64,000 nt of DNA from Shimia sp. R10_1 (GCF_017744095.1 NZ_JAGHQX010000004.1:1-64000), one strand, 5' to 3'. Shown: positions 16,271 through 24,687, counted from the first letter of the stretch. The notes: generated from the sequence alone by a model not told the origin. Translations and numbers: made by a program.

Positions 16271-17601
16271 GTCCTGGCTTTCCAATACCGATCTGGCGTG
16301 TTCTGGAAATCGCACGTCGAAGCGCTTACACCGTTTGGAGTTCTCGGGCCAACGCAGCTAGGTCAGAAAGTGTTCGTCTAAAGATAATAGCGAAAGATAG
16401 CCCAGTCGATATTGGGTTCGTGGTTGCTAGTCCATCTAAATGGAGCTTGCAGCATTTGTTTGATATTTTGCTCGAAGATGACGATTTTCGGCCCGTTTTC
16501 TACCTGACGCTCTCAGACACTGCTCTTCGCCTTGACCGAGACAAAAGGCAGTCAGAGTTTTTTGCTGCGCTGAAGTTTTTTTCAAAGATTGGCGAAGTTG
16601 CCGGCTGCCTATATGATCCGCAAAGAGATCGAATGTTACCTCCGTCGTCAATTACATCTGACTTGGTTTTCGTTCAGCAACCTTGGGGAATGCAGGACTT
16701 GCCGAGACGGCTGCAAGGCCGATGCTTAACTGCCTATATTCATTACGGATATCCGGTGATTCAAAACCAAAGAATGCAATTCGGACTAAAGCACTTTCAC
16801 CCATTTCTTTGGACACATTTCATAGCTGACAAAGTTCAAGAAAAGGAGATAGTTACAAGCAAGTACGAACAAGCAGAAAATCTATTGGTCGCTGGATACC
16901 CAAAGCTAGATGCTTATTTTGGTCTAGGTTTGGCGCCAATTCAAAAATCGCCTCCACGACAACGCGAAATATCTCAGCGTAAACGAGTTATTTTTGCACC
17001 TCATCACACATTGTCACCCAACACGCTTAACCTGTCTACGCTTGACTGGTCAGCTTCCGCGATGCTCGACTTGGTCGAAACCAATCCAGATATTGATTTT
17101 ATACTTAAACCTCACCCGAACTTGGAGTTTGAAGCGCATCGAATCGGAGGAGGTGTCTTAGAAAACTATCTTTTCTTCATCAACTGTTGGGAAAAGGCGC
17201 TTAACTCGACAACCATGTCCACTGGTGATTATTTTAGTTTGTTCCAAGATTCAGATGCTCTTATCACAGACTCGGGCTCTTTTCTCGCAGAGTACTTGCC
17301 AACACAGCGTCCACTAATAAGGCTCACAAAACCAAATTCAGCCAAGCTAAATTCAAATGGAAAACTACTAGCGAGAGCTTTCTATGAAGCCAGCGACACT
17401 GAAACGCTTAAGAGCGTTTTTGAAAGAGTCGTGTTAAAGGGGGATGATCACCTTAAGCCAAAAAGGTTAGCTGCTTGCAAAACGCTCATGCCAAAAGATG
17501 CTCCAAGTTCAACAGTAATTGTTAACTACTTGCGTAAAAGACTGCGCAAATCCACTCCAAATGACGTATCTAATTTCGGTGCATCGTCTGTTGCACGCTG
17601 A
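16267..17601 (+). CDS. CDP-glycerol glycerophosphotransferase (TagF-like) family protein
   Basis: A 444-residue protein with the GT-B-like Glyphos_transf architecture. FAPHHTLSP, then FILKPHPN and ITDSGSFLAEY correspond to the conserved substrate-binding motifs of TagB/TagF polymerases. In Gram-negatives such proteins add glycerol phosphate or related polyol phosphates to capsule or LPS glycans. It acts at the inner membrane face; no transmembrane segment is seen, but the N-terminus is basic. Its ATG overlaps the PrpD stop. Its last 76 bp overlap the 3' end of the convergent GT2 gene. Confidence 0.75.
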   Translation: MSPGFPIPIWRVLEIARRSAYTVWSSRANAARSESVRLKIIAKDSPVDIGFVVASPSKWSLQHLFDILLEDDDFRPVFYLTLSDTALRLDRDKRQSEFFAALKFFSKIGEVAGCLYDPQRDRMLPPSSITSDLVFVQQPWGMQDLPRRLQGRCLTAYIHYGYPVIQNQRMQFGLKHFHPFLWTHFIADKVQEKEIVTSKYEQAENLLVAGYPKLDAYFGLGLAPIQKSPPRQREISQRKRVIFAPHHTLSPNTLNLSTLDWSASAMLDLVETNPDIDFILKPHPNLEFEAHRIGGGVLENYLFFINCWEKALNSTTMSTGDYFSLFQDSDALITDSGSFLAEYLPTQRPLIRLTKPNSAKLNSNGKLLARAFYEASDTETLKSVFERVVLKGDDHLKPKRLAACKTLMPKDAPSSTVIVNYLRKRLRKSTPNDVSNFGASSVAR

Positions 17602-18359
17602 AGGAGCCTATACCTCAAACCGAAATAACTATAGTGGAGAAAATAGTAAATCGCGTGTAGCAGGTTAAGCCGCTCTTGTTGTCGAAAAATCCTCCAAATA
17701 TCTTGTGCAGCTAATACCTTGTTAGTGGAGAGTGTTTTTTTACCAACACGATAGATTGCTAGATCTTCATCAAGACCAAAAGCGGAACCTGCTCTCCGAA
17801 TGATACTTAACCACAATGCATAATCCTGCTGCCGCTTGAATGGCGGCATGGGAACTTTCCCGATTGTTGTCGTATCATATACGACGGTGAGGCAACCAAT
17901 GACGTTCCTCTTGAGCAAGTCGTGATAGCTTATCCTGCTAGGCACTCTCACATTTTCAAGACGTCGATCCTGATCATCAATACGAGTATACGCAGAAAAA
18001 CAGAGAGCTGCATCTTTTTCTTTCATATAATTGATTTGTTGCGAGAGCTTATTTGGGTGCCAAAAATCGTCGGCATCTAAAAATGCTATATAGCGACCTT
18101 TAGCATGGTTTAGCCCGAAGTTCCGGGCGTAGGAAGCTCCTTGGTTTTCCCACAACTTAAACACGTGAATTCGACTGTCAAATTCAGCCATGCCAGTCGC
18201 AATACGACAGGTTCCATCAGTAGAGCCATCGTCAACAATCAATAACTCCCAATTAGAGTAGCTTTGCGCGATAACCGATTTGATACTACCGGAAATACTG
18301 TTGCTCGCATTAAATGCTGGCATCAGGATTGAAACCATTTCCATTGACGAATTGTACAT
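17526..18359 (-). CDS. Family 2 glycosyltransferase
   Basis: A 277-residue GT-A enzyme. VSILMPAFNAS opens the fold, DDGSTDGT (residues 43-50) binds the nucleotide, and FLDADDFW (93-100) supplies the DxD metal site. No transmembrane anchor is evident. Likely adds one sugar during polysaccharide or LPS outer-core assembly. GAGGG before the ATG supports this start. The gene is convergent with the TagF-like gene and the ends overlap by 76 bp, which is unusual and suggests the two operons were brought together. Confidence 0.85.
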   Translation of the reverse strand: MYNSSMEMVSILMPAFNASNSISGSIKSVIAQSYSNWELLIVDDGSTDGTCRIATGMAEFDSRIHVFKLWENQGASYARNFGLNHAKGRYIAFLDADDFWHPNKLSQQINYMKEKDAALCFSAYTRIDDQDRRLENVRVPSRISYHDLLKRNVIGCLTVVYDTTTIGKVPMPPFKRQQDYALWLSIIRRAGSAFGLDEDLAIYRVGKKTLSTNKVLAAQDIWRIFRQQERLNLLHAIYYFLHYSYFGLRYRLLQRATDDAPKLDTSFGVDLRSLLRK

Positions 18360-18720
18360 TGCATTTCCCTCAAACCTTAGAAAGAGAACAGTGGTCTAAG
18401 CGCTCTGGAACAAATTTTTCTAAAGGAGTGTCCTGGATTCAATCCATCTAACCTCGATATCTTCAGTAAGCTAACTTTCAAAACACTTGCCTTAGTAGCA
18501 ACGATATCAATGGAGTGATTTTGGCTGAAATTCTATGAAAGTGTAAAAACACGCAATTTTGAAGACTATTCTAACTGACGACTGTAGCCAGAGAGTTGTT
18601 ATTCTAATCTTCGGCTCTTGAATAGTCCGAGCTAGTTAAGGTCTAACTAACGCTGGTTTAAGCATTTCAAGCGACGCGCCAACTCTGGCACGCCGCTTGT
18701 TTTTTAGGCTCTAAACCACC
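18360..18720. other. Non-coding boundary between accessory region and core genome
   Basis: About 360 bp between the start of the GT2 gene and the stop of ahcY. It is AT-rich on the island side. Apart from the hairpin after ahcY, I see no tRNA, direct repeat or reading frame. The GT2 promoter should lie at the left end. This is where base composition changes to the GC-richer core. Confidence 0.5.
18669..18698 (-). terminator. Hairpin downstream of ahcY, putative terminator
   Basis: On the minus strand AAGCGGCGTGCC and GGCGCGTCGCTT pair over 12 bp around a six-base loop, with two G-U wobbles. On the plus strand the same positions would be A-C mismatches, which favours the ahcY-sense RNA as the selected structure. 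There is no U-tract after it in that direction; a T6 run follows on the plus side. It may be a 3' stabilising hairpin or a weak bidirectional terminator. Confidence 0.5.
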
Positions 18721-20106
18721 TTAATAACGGTAGTGCTCTGGCTTGAACGGACCTTCGGTGCCGACACCGATGTAATCCGCCTGTTCCTTGCTAAGCTTGG
18801 AGAGCTTGGCGCCCACTTTCGCGAGGTGCAGCGCAGCCACTTTTTCGTCCAGATGCTTGGGCAAGATGTACACTTCGTTTTTGTACGCGTCGCCTTTGGT
18901 GAAGAGCTCGATCTGGGCCAGCACCTGGTTGGTGAAAGATGCAGACATCACAAACGATGGGTGGCCGGTGGCATTGCCGAGGTTCAGCAGGCGGCCTTCA
19001 GAGAGCAGGATCAGGCGGTTGCCGGAGGGCATCTCGATCATGTCCACCTGTTCTTTGATGTTGGTCCACTTGTGGTTCTTCAGGTTCGCCACCTGAATTT
19101 CATTGTCGAAGTGGCCGATGTTGCCAACAATCGCCATGTCCTTCATCTCGCGCATGTGCTCGATGCGGATCACGTCTTTGTTGCCGGTGGTGGTGATGAA
19201 GATGTCTGCGGTGGCCGCTTCGTCTTCCAGCGTGGTCACTTCAAAGCCGTCCATAGCCGCCTGCAGGGCGCAGATCGGATCGACTTCGGTGACCTTTACA
19301 CGGGCGCCTGCACCGCGCAGCGATGCTGCGGAGCCTTTGCCCACATCACCATAGCCACAGACAACCGCCACTTTGCCGGCCATCATGGTGTCGGTGGCGC
19401 GGCGGATGCCGTCTACGAGGCTCTCTTTACAGCCGTATTTGTTGTCAAACTTCGACTTGGTGACGGAGTCGTTCACGTTGATCGCCGGGAAAGGCAGCTC
19501 GCCGCGCTTCACCAGATCATAAAGTCGGTGCACACCGGTGGTGGTCTCTTCAGACACGCCTTGGATCGCGTCACGGGTTTTGGTGAACCATCCGGGGCTT
19601 GCCGCCATACGCTTGGCGATCTGCTTGTGGATCACCTCTTCCTCTTCAGAGGTCGGCACGCCGAGATCTTCGCCCGCTTCTGCCTTTGCGCCCAGCAGCA
19701 CGTAGAGCGTCGCGTCGCCGCCATCGTCGAGGATCATGTTGGGGCCATCTTCAAACAGGAATGACTTGTCGAGATAATCCCAGTGCTCCTCAAGGCTCTG
19801 GCCCTTGATCGCAAACACCGGAATGCCCGCTTTGGCAATCGCCGCTGCGGCGTGATCCTGAGTGGAGAAGATGTTGCAGCTTGCCCAGCGCACATCCGCA
19901 CCCAGCGCCACCAGCGTTTCAATCAGAACAGCGGTCTGAATGGTCATGTGCAGCGAGCCCACGATACGGGCACCGGTCAACGGCTTTGCGTCGCCATACT
20001 CCTCTCGCAGCGCCATCAGGCCCGGCATTTCGGTTTCCGCGATGTCCAGCTCTTTACGGCCAAAATCGGCCAGCGAAATGTCTTTTACAGTGTATTCGGT
20101 CGCCAT
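18721..20106 (-). CDS. ahcY: Adenosylhomocysteinase
   Basis: A 461-residue enzyme that splits S-adenosylhomocysteine into adenosine and homocysteine, keeping methylation reactions running in the cytoplasm. The NAD-binding motif [10 protein letters not shown] lies near residues 249-258. [12 protein letters not shown] and [12 protein letters not shown] form the substrate site, and the C-terminus ends FKPEHYRY with the conserved Lys/Tyr that reach the partner subunit. Length fits the proteobacterial form. GGAGCTGGGCGCC precedes the ATG. Standalone transcription is likely. Confidence 0.97.
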   Translation of the reverse strand: MATEYTVKDISLADFGRKELDIAETEMPGLMALREEYGDAKPLTGARIVGSLHMTIQTAVLIETLVALGADVRWASCNIFSTQDHAAAAIAKAGIPVFAIKGQSLEEHWDYLDKSFLFEDGPNMILDDGGDATLYVLLGAKAEAGEDLGVPTSEEEEVIHKQIAKRMAASPGWFTKTRDAIQGVSEETTTGVHRLYDLVKRGELPFPAINVNDSVTKSKFDNKYGCKESLVDGIRRATDTMMAGKVAVVCGYGDVGKGSAASLRGAGARVKVTEVDPICALQAAMDGFEVTTLEDEAATADIFITTTGNKDVIRIEHMREMKDMAIVGNIGHFDNEIQVANLKNHKWTNIKEQVDMIEMPSGNRLILLSEGRLLNLGNATGHPSFVMSASFTNQVLAQIELFTKGDAYKNEVYILPKHLDEKVAALHLAKVGAKLSKLSKEQADYIGVGTEGPFKPEHYRY

Positions 20107-20175
20107 GGCGCCCAGCTCCTATGCAGGGTTTCCTTGGCGACCAGATAGCACCCCTATGGGTGTTTCACAACGCCG

Positions 20176-20499
20176 CTACCCGTTTACGCCGGGCGGCTCT
20201 GGCATTGGGCTTTGCTGAAACCAATCGGTCCCAGCGGCGACCACACAGGAAATCCCCTGCGCATTGGTCAAAATCACGGTGAATGTTCCGGTTTTTTCAG
20301 AGGACCAGACCTCCACAAGTGCCGACGGTTGTGCATTTGAGGCTGCGCCATGCAGCCCTCCGGCGGTGCGGACTTCGGAATACTTCGATGCCAACCGCGC
20401 AACCAATTCTTCGCGATCGGCACATCCCTGAGCAAAAGCGGGCGGGGCCGCCGCGGCCATACCAAACAACAAGGCTGATCCAACAAGTCTCTTAAACAT
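20176..20499 (-). CDS. Small exported protein of unknown function
   Basis: A 107-residue protein. Residues 1-23 are a clear signal peptide (basic MFKR, hydrophobic core, AFA-Q cleavage site), so it is periplasmic or secreted. The mature part has two cysteines (GCADRE and ISCVVA) that may form a disulphide. I do not recognise a named family. A GGAGAGCG ribosome site supports the start. It lies 69 bp upstream of ahcY in the same direction. Confidence 0.7.
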   Translation of the reverse strand: MFKRLVGSALLFGMAAAAPPAFAQGCADREELVARLASKYSEVRTAGGLHGAASNAQPSALVEVWSSEKTGTFTVILTNAQGISCVVAAGTDWFQQSPMPEPPGVNG

Positions 20500-20819
20500 A
20501 GCGCTCTCCTTTCACGCGCGGCCCATTGCATCAGCAACAGGCGCTGGGGTGGAGAGAGGGACACGCGGGAGGACGTCATAGTTACGTGTCCCCCTCGCTA
20601 GTCATGTTGGCGTCATACTGCGCATATACAAAACACGCCTGATCACGTTGTTTTGCGGCAGCGCGTGATCCCAACACATCTTCACGCTGCGGCTCAATTG
20701 TGGCGATTTTGTGGCAGAGCCTGTTTTTTAGGCAATTTTTCAGCACTTAGGTCAGGCAGCCCTGACTTTTCCACAAGCGCATAGGCATTTATAAACAAAG
20801 CCTATTTTAGGAATTGATT
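20500..20819. other. Divergent intergenic region with small hairpins
   Basis: About 320 bp between the exported protein gene and a small rightward reading frame. It holds two inverted repeats: GATCACG...CGTGATC around 20641-20670, and GCCT/AGGC around a T6 loop near 20717-20733. Neither matches a riboswitch I know. It must hold promoters for both directions. Nothing else is seen. Confidence 0.4.
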
Positions 20820-20942
20820 ATGTTTACTCCGCACCCCAAAGGGCGCCTGCGTTTCGCGCGACTGGTGCCCACCGTTCTTATTCTGGCGTTGCTTATCGTG
20901 GTCACAAACATGTTGCTGACCACCAGTGGCCCGCCTGGCTGA
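20820..20942 (+). CDS. Small single-span membrane protein
   Basis: A 40-codon frame beginning MFTPHPKGRLRFARL, followed by a strongly hydrophobic stretch (VPTVLILALLIVVTNMLL) and a short polar tail. The basic N-terminus and single span suggest an inner-membrane small protein with the N-terminus inside. TTTAGG lies about ten bases before the ATG. I do not recognise it; conservation would be needed to confirm that it is expressed. Confidence 0.4.
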   Translation: MFTPHPKGRLRFARLVPTVLILALLIVVTNMLLTTSGPPG

Positions 20943-21030
20943 CATCTGCTTTGTTTGGCAGCTGAACAGCGCTTGCCCAGCGTCTGCCCGCTGGCGTAGG
21001 AGTTTTGCAAACACTTGGGAGCGCAAACAT

Positions 21031-21615
21031 ATGGCACGAGCTTGGCAGCGTATGCTTTCGGGGCGCCGTCTGGATCTTCTGGATCCGACCCCCGTGGACA
21101 TCGAGATAGAAGACATCGCCCACGGCCTCGCCTTTGTGGCGCGCTGGAATGGGCAAACGCGCGGCGACTTTGCGTATTCCGTCGCCGAACATTCCCTCCT
21201 GGTCGAAGAAATCTATGGCCGCATGTATACATCAGCGACCGCCAAAACCCGTCTCACAGCATTGCTGCACGACGCACCGGAGTACGTGATCGGCGATATG
21301 ATTTCACCTGTGAAAGCCGCCGTCGGCCCTGATTACGGAAAGCTCGATGACCGCCTCATGGCCGCCATTCACATCCGCTTTGGCCTGCCCGCGGAAACCC
21401 CCAAACGGCTGAAAGCACAGATCAAGAAGGCCGATAAAATCTCCGCTTGGATGGAGGCCACGCAGATCGCCGGCTTTTCGGTTGCGGAAGCCAACAAACT
21501 CTTTGGCATCCCCGACCCAAAAATCATCGACGGGCTCTCAATAAACTTGCGTCCCCCGGTTGAGGCGCGCAATGATTACACCGCACGACATGCCGCATTA
21601 CTGGCACAAGTCTAG
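21031..21615 (+). CDS. HD-domain phosphohydrolase, YfbR-like
   Basis: A 194-residue HD-superfamily protein. Metal ligands fit His31, His54 (YSVAEHSLLV) and His80-Asp81 (ALLHDAPEYVIGD). This arrangement is that of the YfbR/5'-deoxynucleotidase group, which dephosphorylates deoxynucleoside monophosphates with a divalent metal. I start at the ATG giving MARAWQRMLSGRRLDLL, because the family similarity begins here; the frame is open for 35 more codons upstream. It lies 42 bp before the GNAT gene. Confidence 0.8.
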   Translation: MARAWQRMLSGRRLDLLDPTPVDIEIEDIAHGLAFVARWNGQTRGDFAYSVAEHSLLVEEIYGRMYTSATAKTRLTALLHDAPEYVIGDMISPVKAAVGPDYGKLDDRLMAAIHIRFGLPAETPKRLKAQIKKADKISAWMEATQIAGFSVAEANKLFGIPDPKIIDGLSINLRPPVEARNDYTARHAALLAQV

Positions 21616-21657
21616 AATACATATTGAACCACTAAGTCTCTATTTCAGGCCCAAATA

Positions 21658-22152
21658 ATGAAGCAAATTTCCATCCAACCCGGCACACAGGCCGATTTGC
21701 GCCAAACCGCTGAACTGCTCAACGAGATCATCGCCGCAGGCGGGACCACGGCGATCACCAAATGCATGACCAAAGAGTCTCTTGGCGCATGGTTGATGGC
21801 CGACCCTGATGATGCTGTCTGGCATGTGGCCTTCTCAGAAGATGGCACACTGTTGGGCTTTCAATGGATCGGCCCCTTTGGCGCGCTTCCGCCGGAAGCC
21901 TGTGAAATCGGCACATTCGTCAAAACTGGCAAAACCGGCCTTGGGATTGGCTCAAAGCTGTTTGAAGCCACCAAACGGGCGGCCCGTGACATGGGCTATG
22001 AATGGATCAACGCAGAGATCCGCGCTGACAACACAGGCGGCCTCGCTTATTATCAAAGCCGTAACTTCGAAACCTACGCGCGCAAACCCTCTGTCGCGCT
22101 TGAGGATGGCAGCACTGTGGATAAGGTGCAGAAGCGGTATGATCTCAAATAA
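21658..22152 (+). CDS. GNAT-family N-acetyltransferase
   Basis: A 164-residue single GNAT domain. The acetyl-CoA pyrophosphate loop is visible as TGKTGLGIGSKLFEA (motif A), and NTGGLAYYQSRNFET is motif B with the usual late Tyr. The substrate is unknown: small amines, antibiotics or protein N-termini are all possible. It follows the HD gene in the same direction and ends before a hairpin and a parS-like site. Confidence 0.85.
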   Translation: MKQISIQPGTQADLRQTAELLNEIIAAGGTTAITKCMTKESLGAWLMADPDDAVWHVAFSEDGTLLGFQWIGPFGALPPEACEIGTFVKTGKTGLGIGSKLFEATKRAARDMGYEWINAEIRADNTGGLAYYQSRNFETYARKPSVALEDGSTVDKVQKRYDLK

Positions 22153-22155
22153 ATT

Positions 22156-22183
22156 ACGCGCCGGATCATGGATCCGACGCGCG
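22156..22183. terminator. GC-rich hairpin between convergent genes
   Basis: CGCGCCGGATC and GATCCGACGCGCG pair around an ATG loop, with a two-base bulge. It sits between the stops of the convergent GNAT and DJ-1 genes and could stop transcription in both directions. No T-tract is present, so Rho help would be needed. Confidence 0.4.
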
Positions 22184-22198
22184 GTTTCACGTGAAACA
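22183..22198. promoter_or_regulatory. parS-like ParB-binding site, distal copy
   Basis: GGTTTCACGTGAAACA matches the bacterial parS consensus TGTTTCACGTGAAACA at 15 of 16 positions, with only the first base different. It lies between convergent genes, about 27 kb from the candidate origin, and has the same core as the two perfect sites near parAB. A functional outlying site is plausible, because ParB tolerates changes at the outermost base. Confidence 0.7.
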
Positions 22199-22215
22199 CA
22201 GTGTCAAGGCAAGCT

Positions 22216-22899
22216 TTAGGACAGCGCCCTGATCACCTCTTGCGCCACGGCGACAGAGGAATTCGGGTTTTGCCCGGTGATCAGATTGCCGTCTTTTTGC
22301 ACATAGGACAGCCAATCGTCGCCTTTGTAGTAAATACCGCCCCGCGCGACCAGCGCATCTTCAAGCAGTTTCGGAACCACATTGGTGAGACCAACCGCCT
22401 CTTCCTCACTGTTGGAAAAGCCGGTCACTTTGCGGTCTTTTACGATATAGGATCCGTCTGCGTCTTTGGCATTGATCAGCACAATTGGGCCGTGACAGAC
22501 ACTGGATACAGGCTTGTCCGCTGCAAAAAACGCTTCGATCAGATTGATGGAGTCCGCGTCGTCAACCAGATCCCACATCGGGCCATGGCCACCAGGATAG
22601 AAGATCGCATCAAAATCTTCCGCAGCCACATCTGCCAGTTTGGCGGTGTTGTTCAGCGCAACATTGGCCGCCGCATCCGCTTCAAACCGATGGGTGTCAT
22701 CCGTTTGAAAATCTGGCTCGTTGCTCTTTGGATCAAGCGGTGGCAGGCCGCCCATGGGCGACGCCAGGGTCAGCTCAAATCCCGCATCCACAAACGCATA
22801 GTAGGGCGCCGCGAGCTCCTCGAGCCAGAAGCCGGTTTTTTCGCCTGTTTCCCCAAGCTGGTCGTGGGAGGTCAGCACAACAAGGATCTTTTTGGTCAT
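22216..22899 (-). CDS. DJ-1/PfpI-family protein (class I glutamine amidotransferase-like)
   Basis: A 227-residue protein of the DJ-1/PfpI superfamily. The nucleophile elbow reads SVCHGP with Cys near residue 134, and a preceding YPGGHGPMWDL stretch supplies the conserved Gly/His. Close relatives act as glyoxalase III, chaperone-like or protease-like proteins against carbonyl stress. Start chosen at MTKKILVVLT, where the fold begins, with GCAGGAAC upstream; the open frame extends 104 codons further but without family similarity. It is divergent from a LysR gene that may control it. Confidence 0.85.
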   Translation of the reverse strand: MTKKILVVLTSHDQLGETGEKTGFWLEELAAPYYAFVDAGFELTLASPMGGLPPLDPKSNEPDFQTDDTHRFEADAAANVALNNTAKLADVAAEDFDAIFYPGGHGPMWDLVDDADSINLIEAFFAADKPVSSVCHGPIVLINAKDADGSYIVKDRKVTGFSNSEEEAVGLTNVVPKLLEDALVARGGIYYKGDDWLSYVQKDGNLITGQNPNSSVAVAQEVIRALS

Positions 22900-23004
22900 C
22901 AGGTGTTCCTGCAATAAGCTGAGGCAACCCGTGCCGCCTCTTCTGTGATCGCATCTAGGGATCATTGCCCCAACGGCACAAGTGAGGTAATTGGAAATAC
23001 ATTT

Positions 23005-23018
23005 TTGCGTAATTGCAA
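23005..23018. promoter_or_regulatory. LysR-type operator candidate
   Basis: TTGCGTAATTGCAA is an inverted repeat of TTGC/GCAA with a six-base centre. It is placed 17 bp before the lysR start, in the gap shared with the divergent DJ-1 gene. LysR regulators commonly bind such dyads in the divergent promoter. Assignment is by position and symmetry only. Confidence 0.35.
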
Positions 23019-23035
23019 CAATAAGGGGCTGCAGA

Positions 23036-23923
23036 ATGGCATTGTGGGACGGCATCGAAGAGTTCGCCATGGTGGCACAGACCGGCAGCTTCACTACAGC
23101 CGCGCGCCGTCTCAAGGTGTCAACATCACACATCTCCCGTCGCGTGCAGGCGCTGGAGGATCGTCTTGAAACCAAGCTTCTGGCGCGGACAACCCGCACC
23201 GTGCGGCTCACCGAACTGGGTGCAGAATACTATGCCCAAATCGCGCATGTGATCGCTGGTCTACAAGAGGCCAACCAAAGCATCGCAGGCAATATTGAGG
23301 CGGTTTCGGGTCTAATACGCGTGTCAGCTGCTGGCCCATTCGCGGAACAGGTTGTCGCGCCAAGACTGCTTGATTTCGCCGCTGAAAATCCTCGCATCAC
23401 GCTCGAAATTGACTTCAACAATCGCAATGTGGATTTGGTCGCTGACGGCTATGACTTCGCCCTGCGTTATGGTGTGCTGTCCAGCAGCTCTCTGATAGCC
23501 CGGAAACTGGTAAACCACCGCCTCGCTTGTGTTGCCGCGCCCGCCTATCTGGCCCGGCACGGAACACCGCAAACACCTCAGGACCTGCGCCAGCATTCCT
23601 GCCTTGTCGCCAATAATGACACCTGGCTGTTTCACAACCCAAAAGACGGCAGCCCCCTGCCCGTCAAAATTTCGGGCCGGCTGCGCACCAACAATATTCC
23701 GCTCATGCAAGATGCGGTTCGGCGTGGCTTTGGGATTGCCTACTCGCCGATTGGCAATCTGCAACCCTTGATCGACGCGGGCGAAGCCATCCCCATTCTC
23801 GAAGGATATGAGGATCAGAGCCGCTCACATTGGATTGTGTATGCAGACCGCCGCCTGATGCCGCGCCATGTGCGCGCGGCGATTGATCACTTACTTGCGT
23901 CCTTTGCCACCGACCGCAGCTGA
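23036..23923 (+). CDS. LysR-family transcriptional regulator
   Basis: A 295-residue regulator. Residues 1-60 form the winged helix-turn-helix (FAMVAQTGSFTTAARRL, STSHISRRVQALEDRLETKL). The remainder is the periplasmic-binding-protein-like effector domain of the CrgA/DsdC-like subgroup. It is divergent from the DJ-1/PfpI gene, with 136 bp between starts, the standard layout for control of the neighbour. Start at MALWDG has an AAGGGG ribosome site; a start 15 codons earlier is less likely. The inducer is unknown. Confidence 0.9.
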   Translation: MALWDGIEEFAMVAQTGSFTTAARRLKVSTSHISRRVQALEDRLETKLLARTTRTVRLTELGAEYYAQIAHVIAGLQEANQSIAGNIEAVSGLIRVSAAGPFAEQVVAPRLLDFAAENPRITLEIDFNNRNVDLVADGYDFALRYGVLSSSSLIARKLVNHRLACVAAPAYLARHGTPQTPQDLRQHSCLVANNDTWLFHNPKDGSPLPVKISGRLRTNNIPLMQDAVRRGFGIAYSPIGNLQPLIDAGEAIPILEGYEDQSRSHWIVYADRRLMPRHVRAAIDHLLASFATDRS

Positions 23924-24063
23924 AACGTCTTTTTTACGCGGGATCCAGTGAACCTGGCTGTTGCGCAAAAGGTTAATATTGCCAGGCGAAATTCGCACCG
24001 ACGCAATACCGACGGGATACCGCCGCGATACAGATAGGCCGTTTTGGCCGAGTCAGAGCAAAA

Positions 24064-24618
24064 TTAACGCGGCGAACGCTTTGCCAAAATCCGCTGCAAC
24101 GTCCGGCGGTGCATGTTCAAGCGACGTGCTGTTTCGCTCACATTCCGATCACAGAGTTCATAAACCCGCTGGATGTGTTCCCACCGCACCCGATCCGCGC
24201 TCATGGGGTTTTCGGGCGGCGGCGGCAGCTCATCTCCGGTGCTCAGCAAAGCGTTGGTCACGTCCTGCGCATCCGCTGGCTTGCTCAGGTAATCGGTTGC
24301 CCCGATCTTCACCGCAGCCACCGCTGTAGCGATCGCCCCATACCCGGTAAGCACAACAATCCGGCTGTCTTCCCGCTTCTCACGGATGACCTCAACCACA
24401 TCGAGCCCGTTGCCATCCCCCAATCGCAGATCCACAACCGCATATGCAGGTGGCCGCACAGTCGCAATAGCCTTGCCAGCAGCAACAGAACCAGCGGTCT
24501 CCACCTCAAAGCCCCGTTTTTCCATGGCTTTTGCCAGTCGTTTCAGGAACGGTTCGTCATCATCAACAAGGAGGAGGGATTTGTCCGGCCCGATCTCCGA
24601 CAGCGCGCTATCAGCCAT
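24064..24618 (-). CDS. regA: Redox response regulator RegA (PrrA/ActR)
   Basis: A 184-residue two-component regulator, the exact length of Rhodobacter RegA. The phosphoacceptor Asp63 is in VVDLRLGDG, the acidic pocket is LLLVDDDE, and the C-terminal Fis-type helix-turn-helix reads NVSETARRLNMHRRTLQRIL. A proline run (PPPPENP) links the two domains, as in the family. RegA controls respiratory, carbon and nitrogen genes in response to redox state. Start at MADSALSEIG fits the family; nine more codons are open upstream. It lies 69 bp after senC. Confidence 0.96.
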   Translation of the reverse strand: MADSALSEIGPDKSLLLVDDDEPFLKRLAKAMEKRGFEVETAGSVAAGKAIATVRPPAYAVVDLRLGDGNGLDVVEVIREKREDSRIVVLTGYGAIATAVAAVKIGATDYLSKPADAQDVTNALLSTGDELPPPPENPMSADRVRWEHIQRVYELCDRNVSETARRLNMHRRTLQRILAKRSPR

Positions 24619-24687
24619 TTGCCTGTTTCCTATGCAGTTTTCCAACTTGTATCGACACAGGCGAGTGGGGTCAAACCACGGCCCATG

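Noticed and set aside
18669..18707. Plus-strand intrinsic terminator, implying a small RNA upstream
   Set aside because: The stem has two A-C mismatches on the plus strand but pairs fully on the minus strand, so it fits the ahcY transcript better; no plus-strand RNA structure was recognised before it.
18733..19764. 343-codon open frame on the plus strand
   Set aside because: It lies wholly antisense to ahcY, whose protein is clearly conserved; the frame is a by-product of its GC-rich codon use.
20107..20175. SAH or SAM riboswitch upstream of ahcY
   Set aside because: The leader is short and holds only a small CACCC/GGGTG hairpin; none of the conserved riboswitch cores I know is present.
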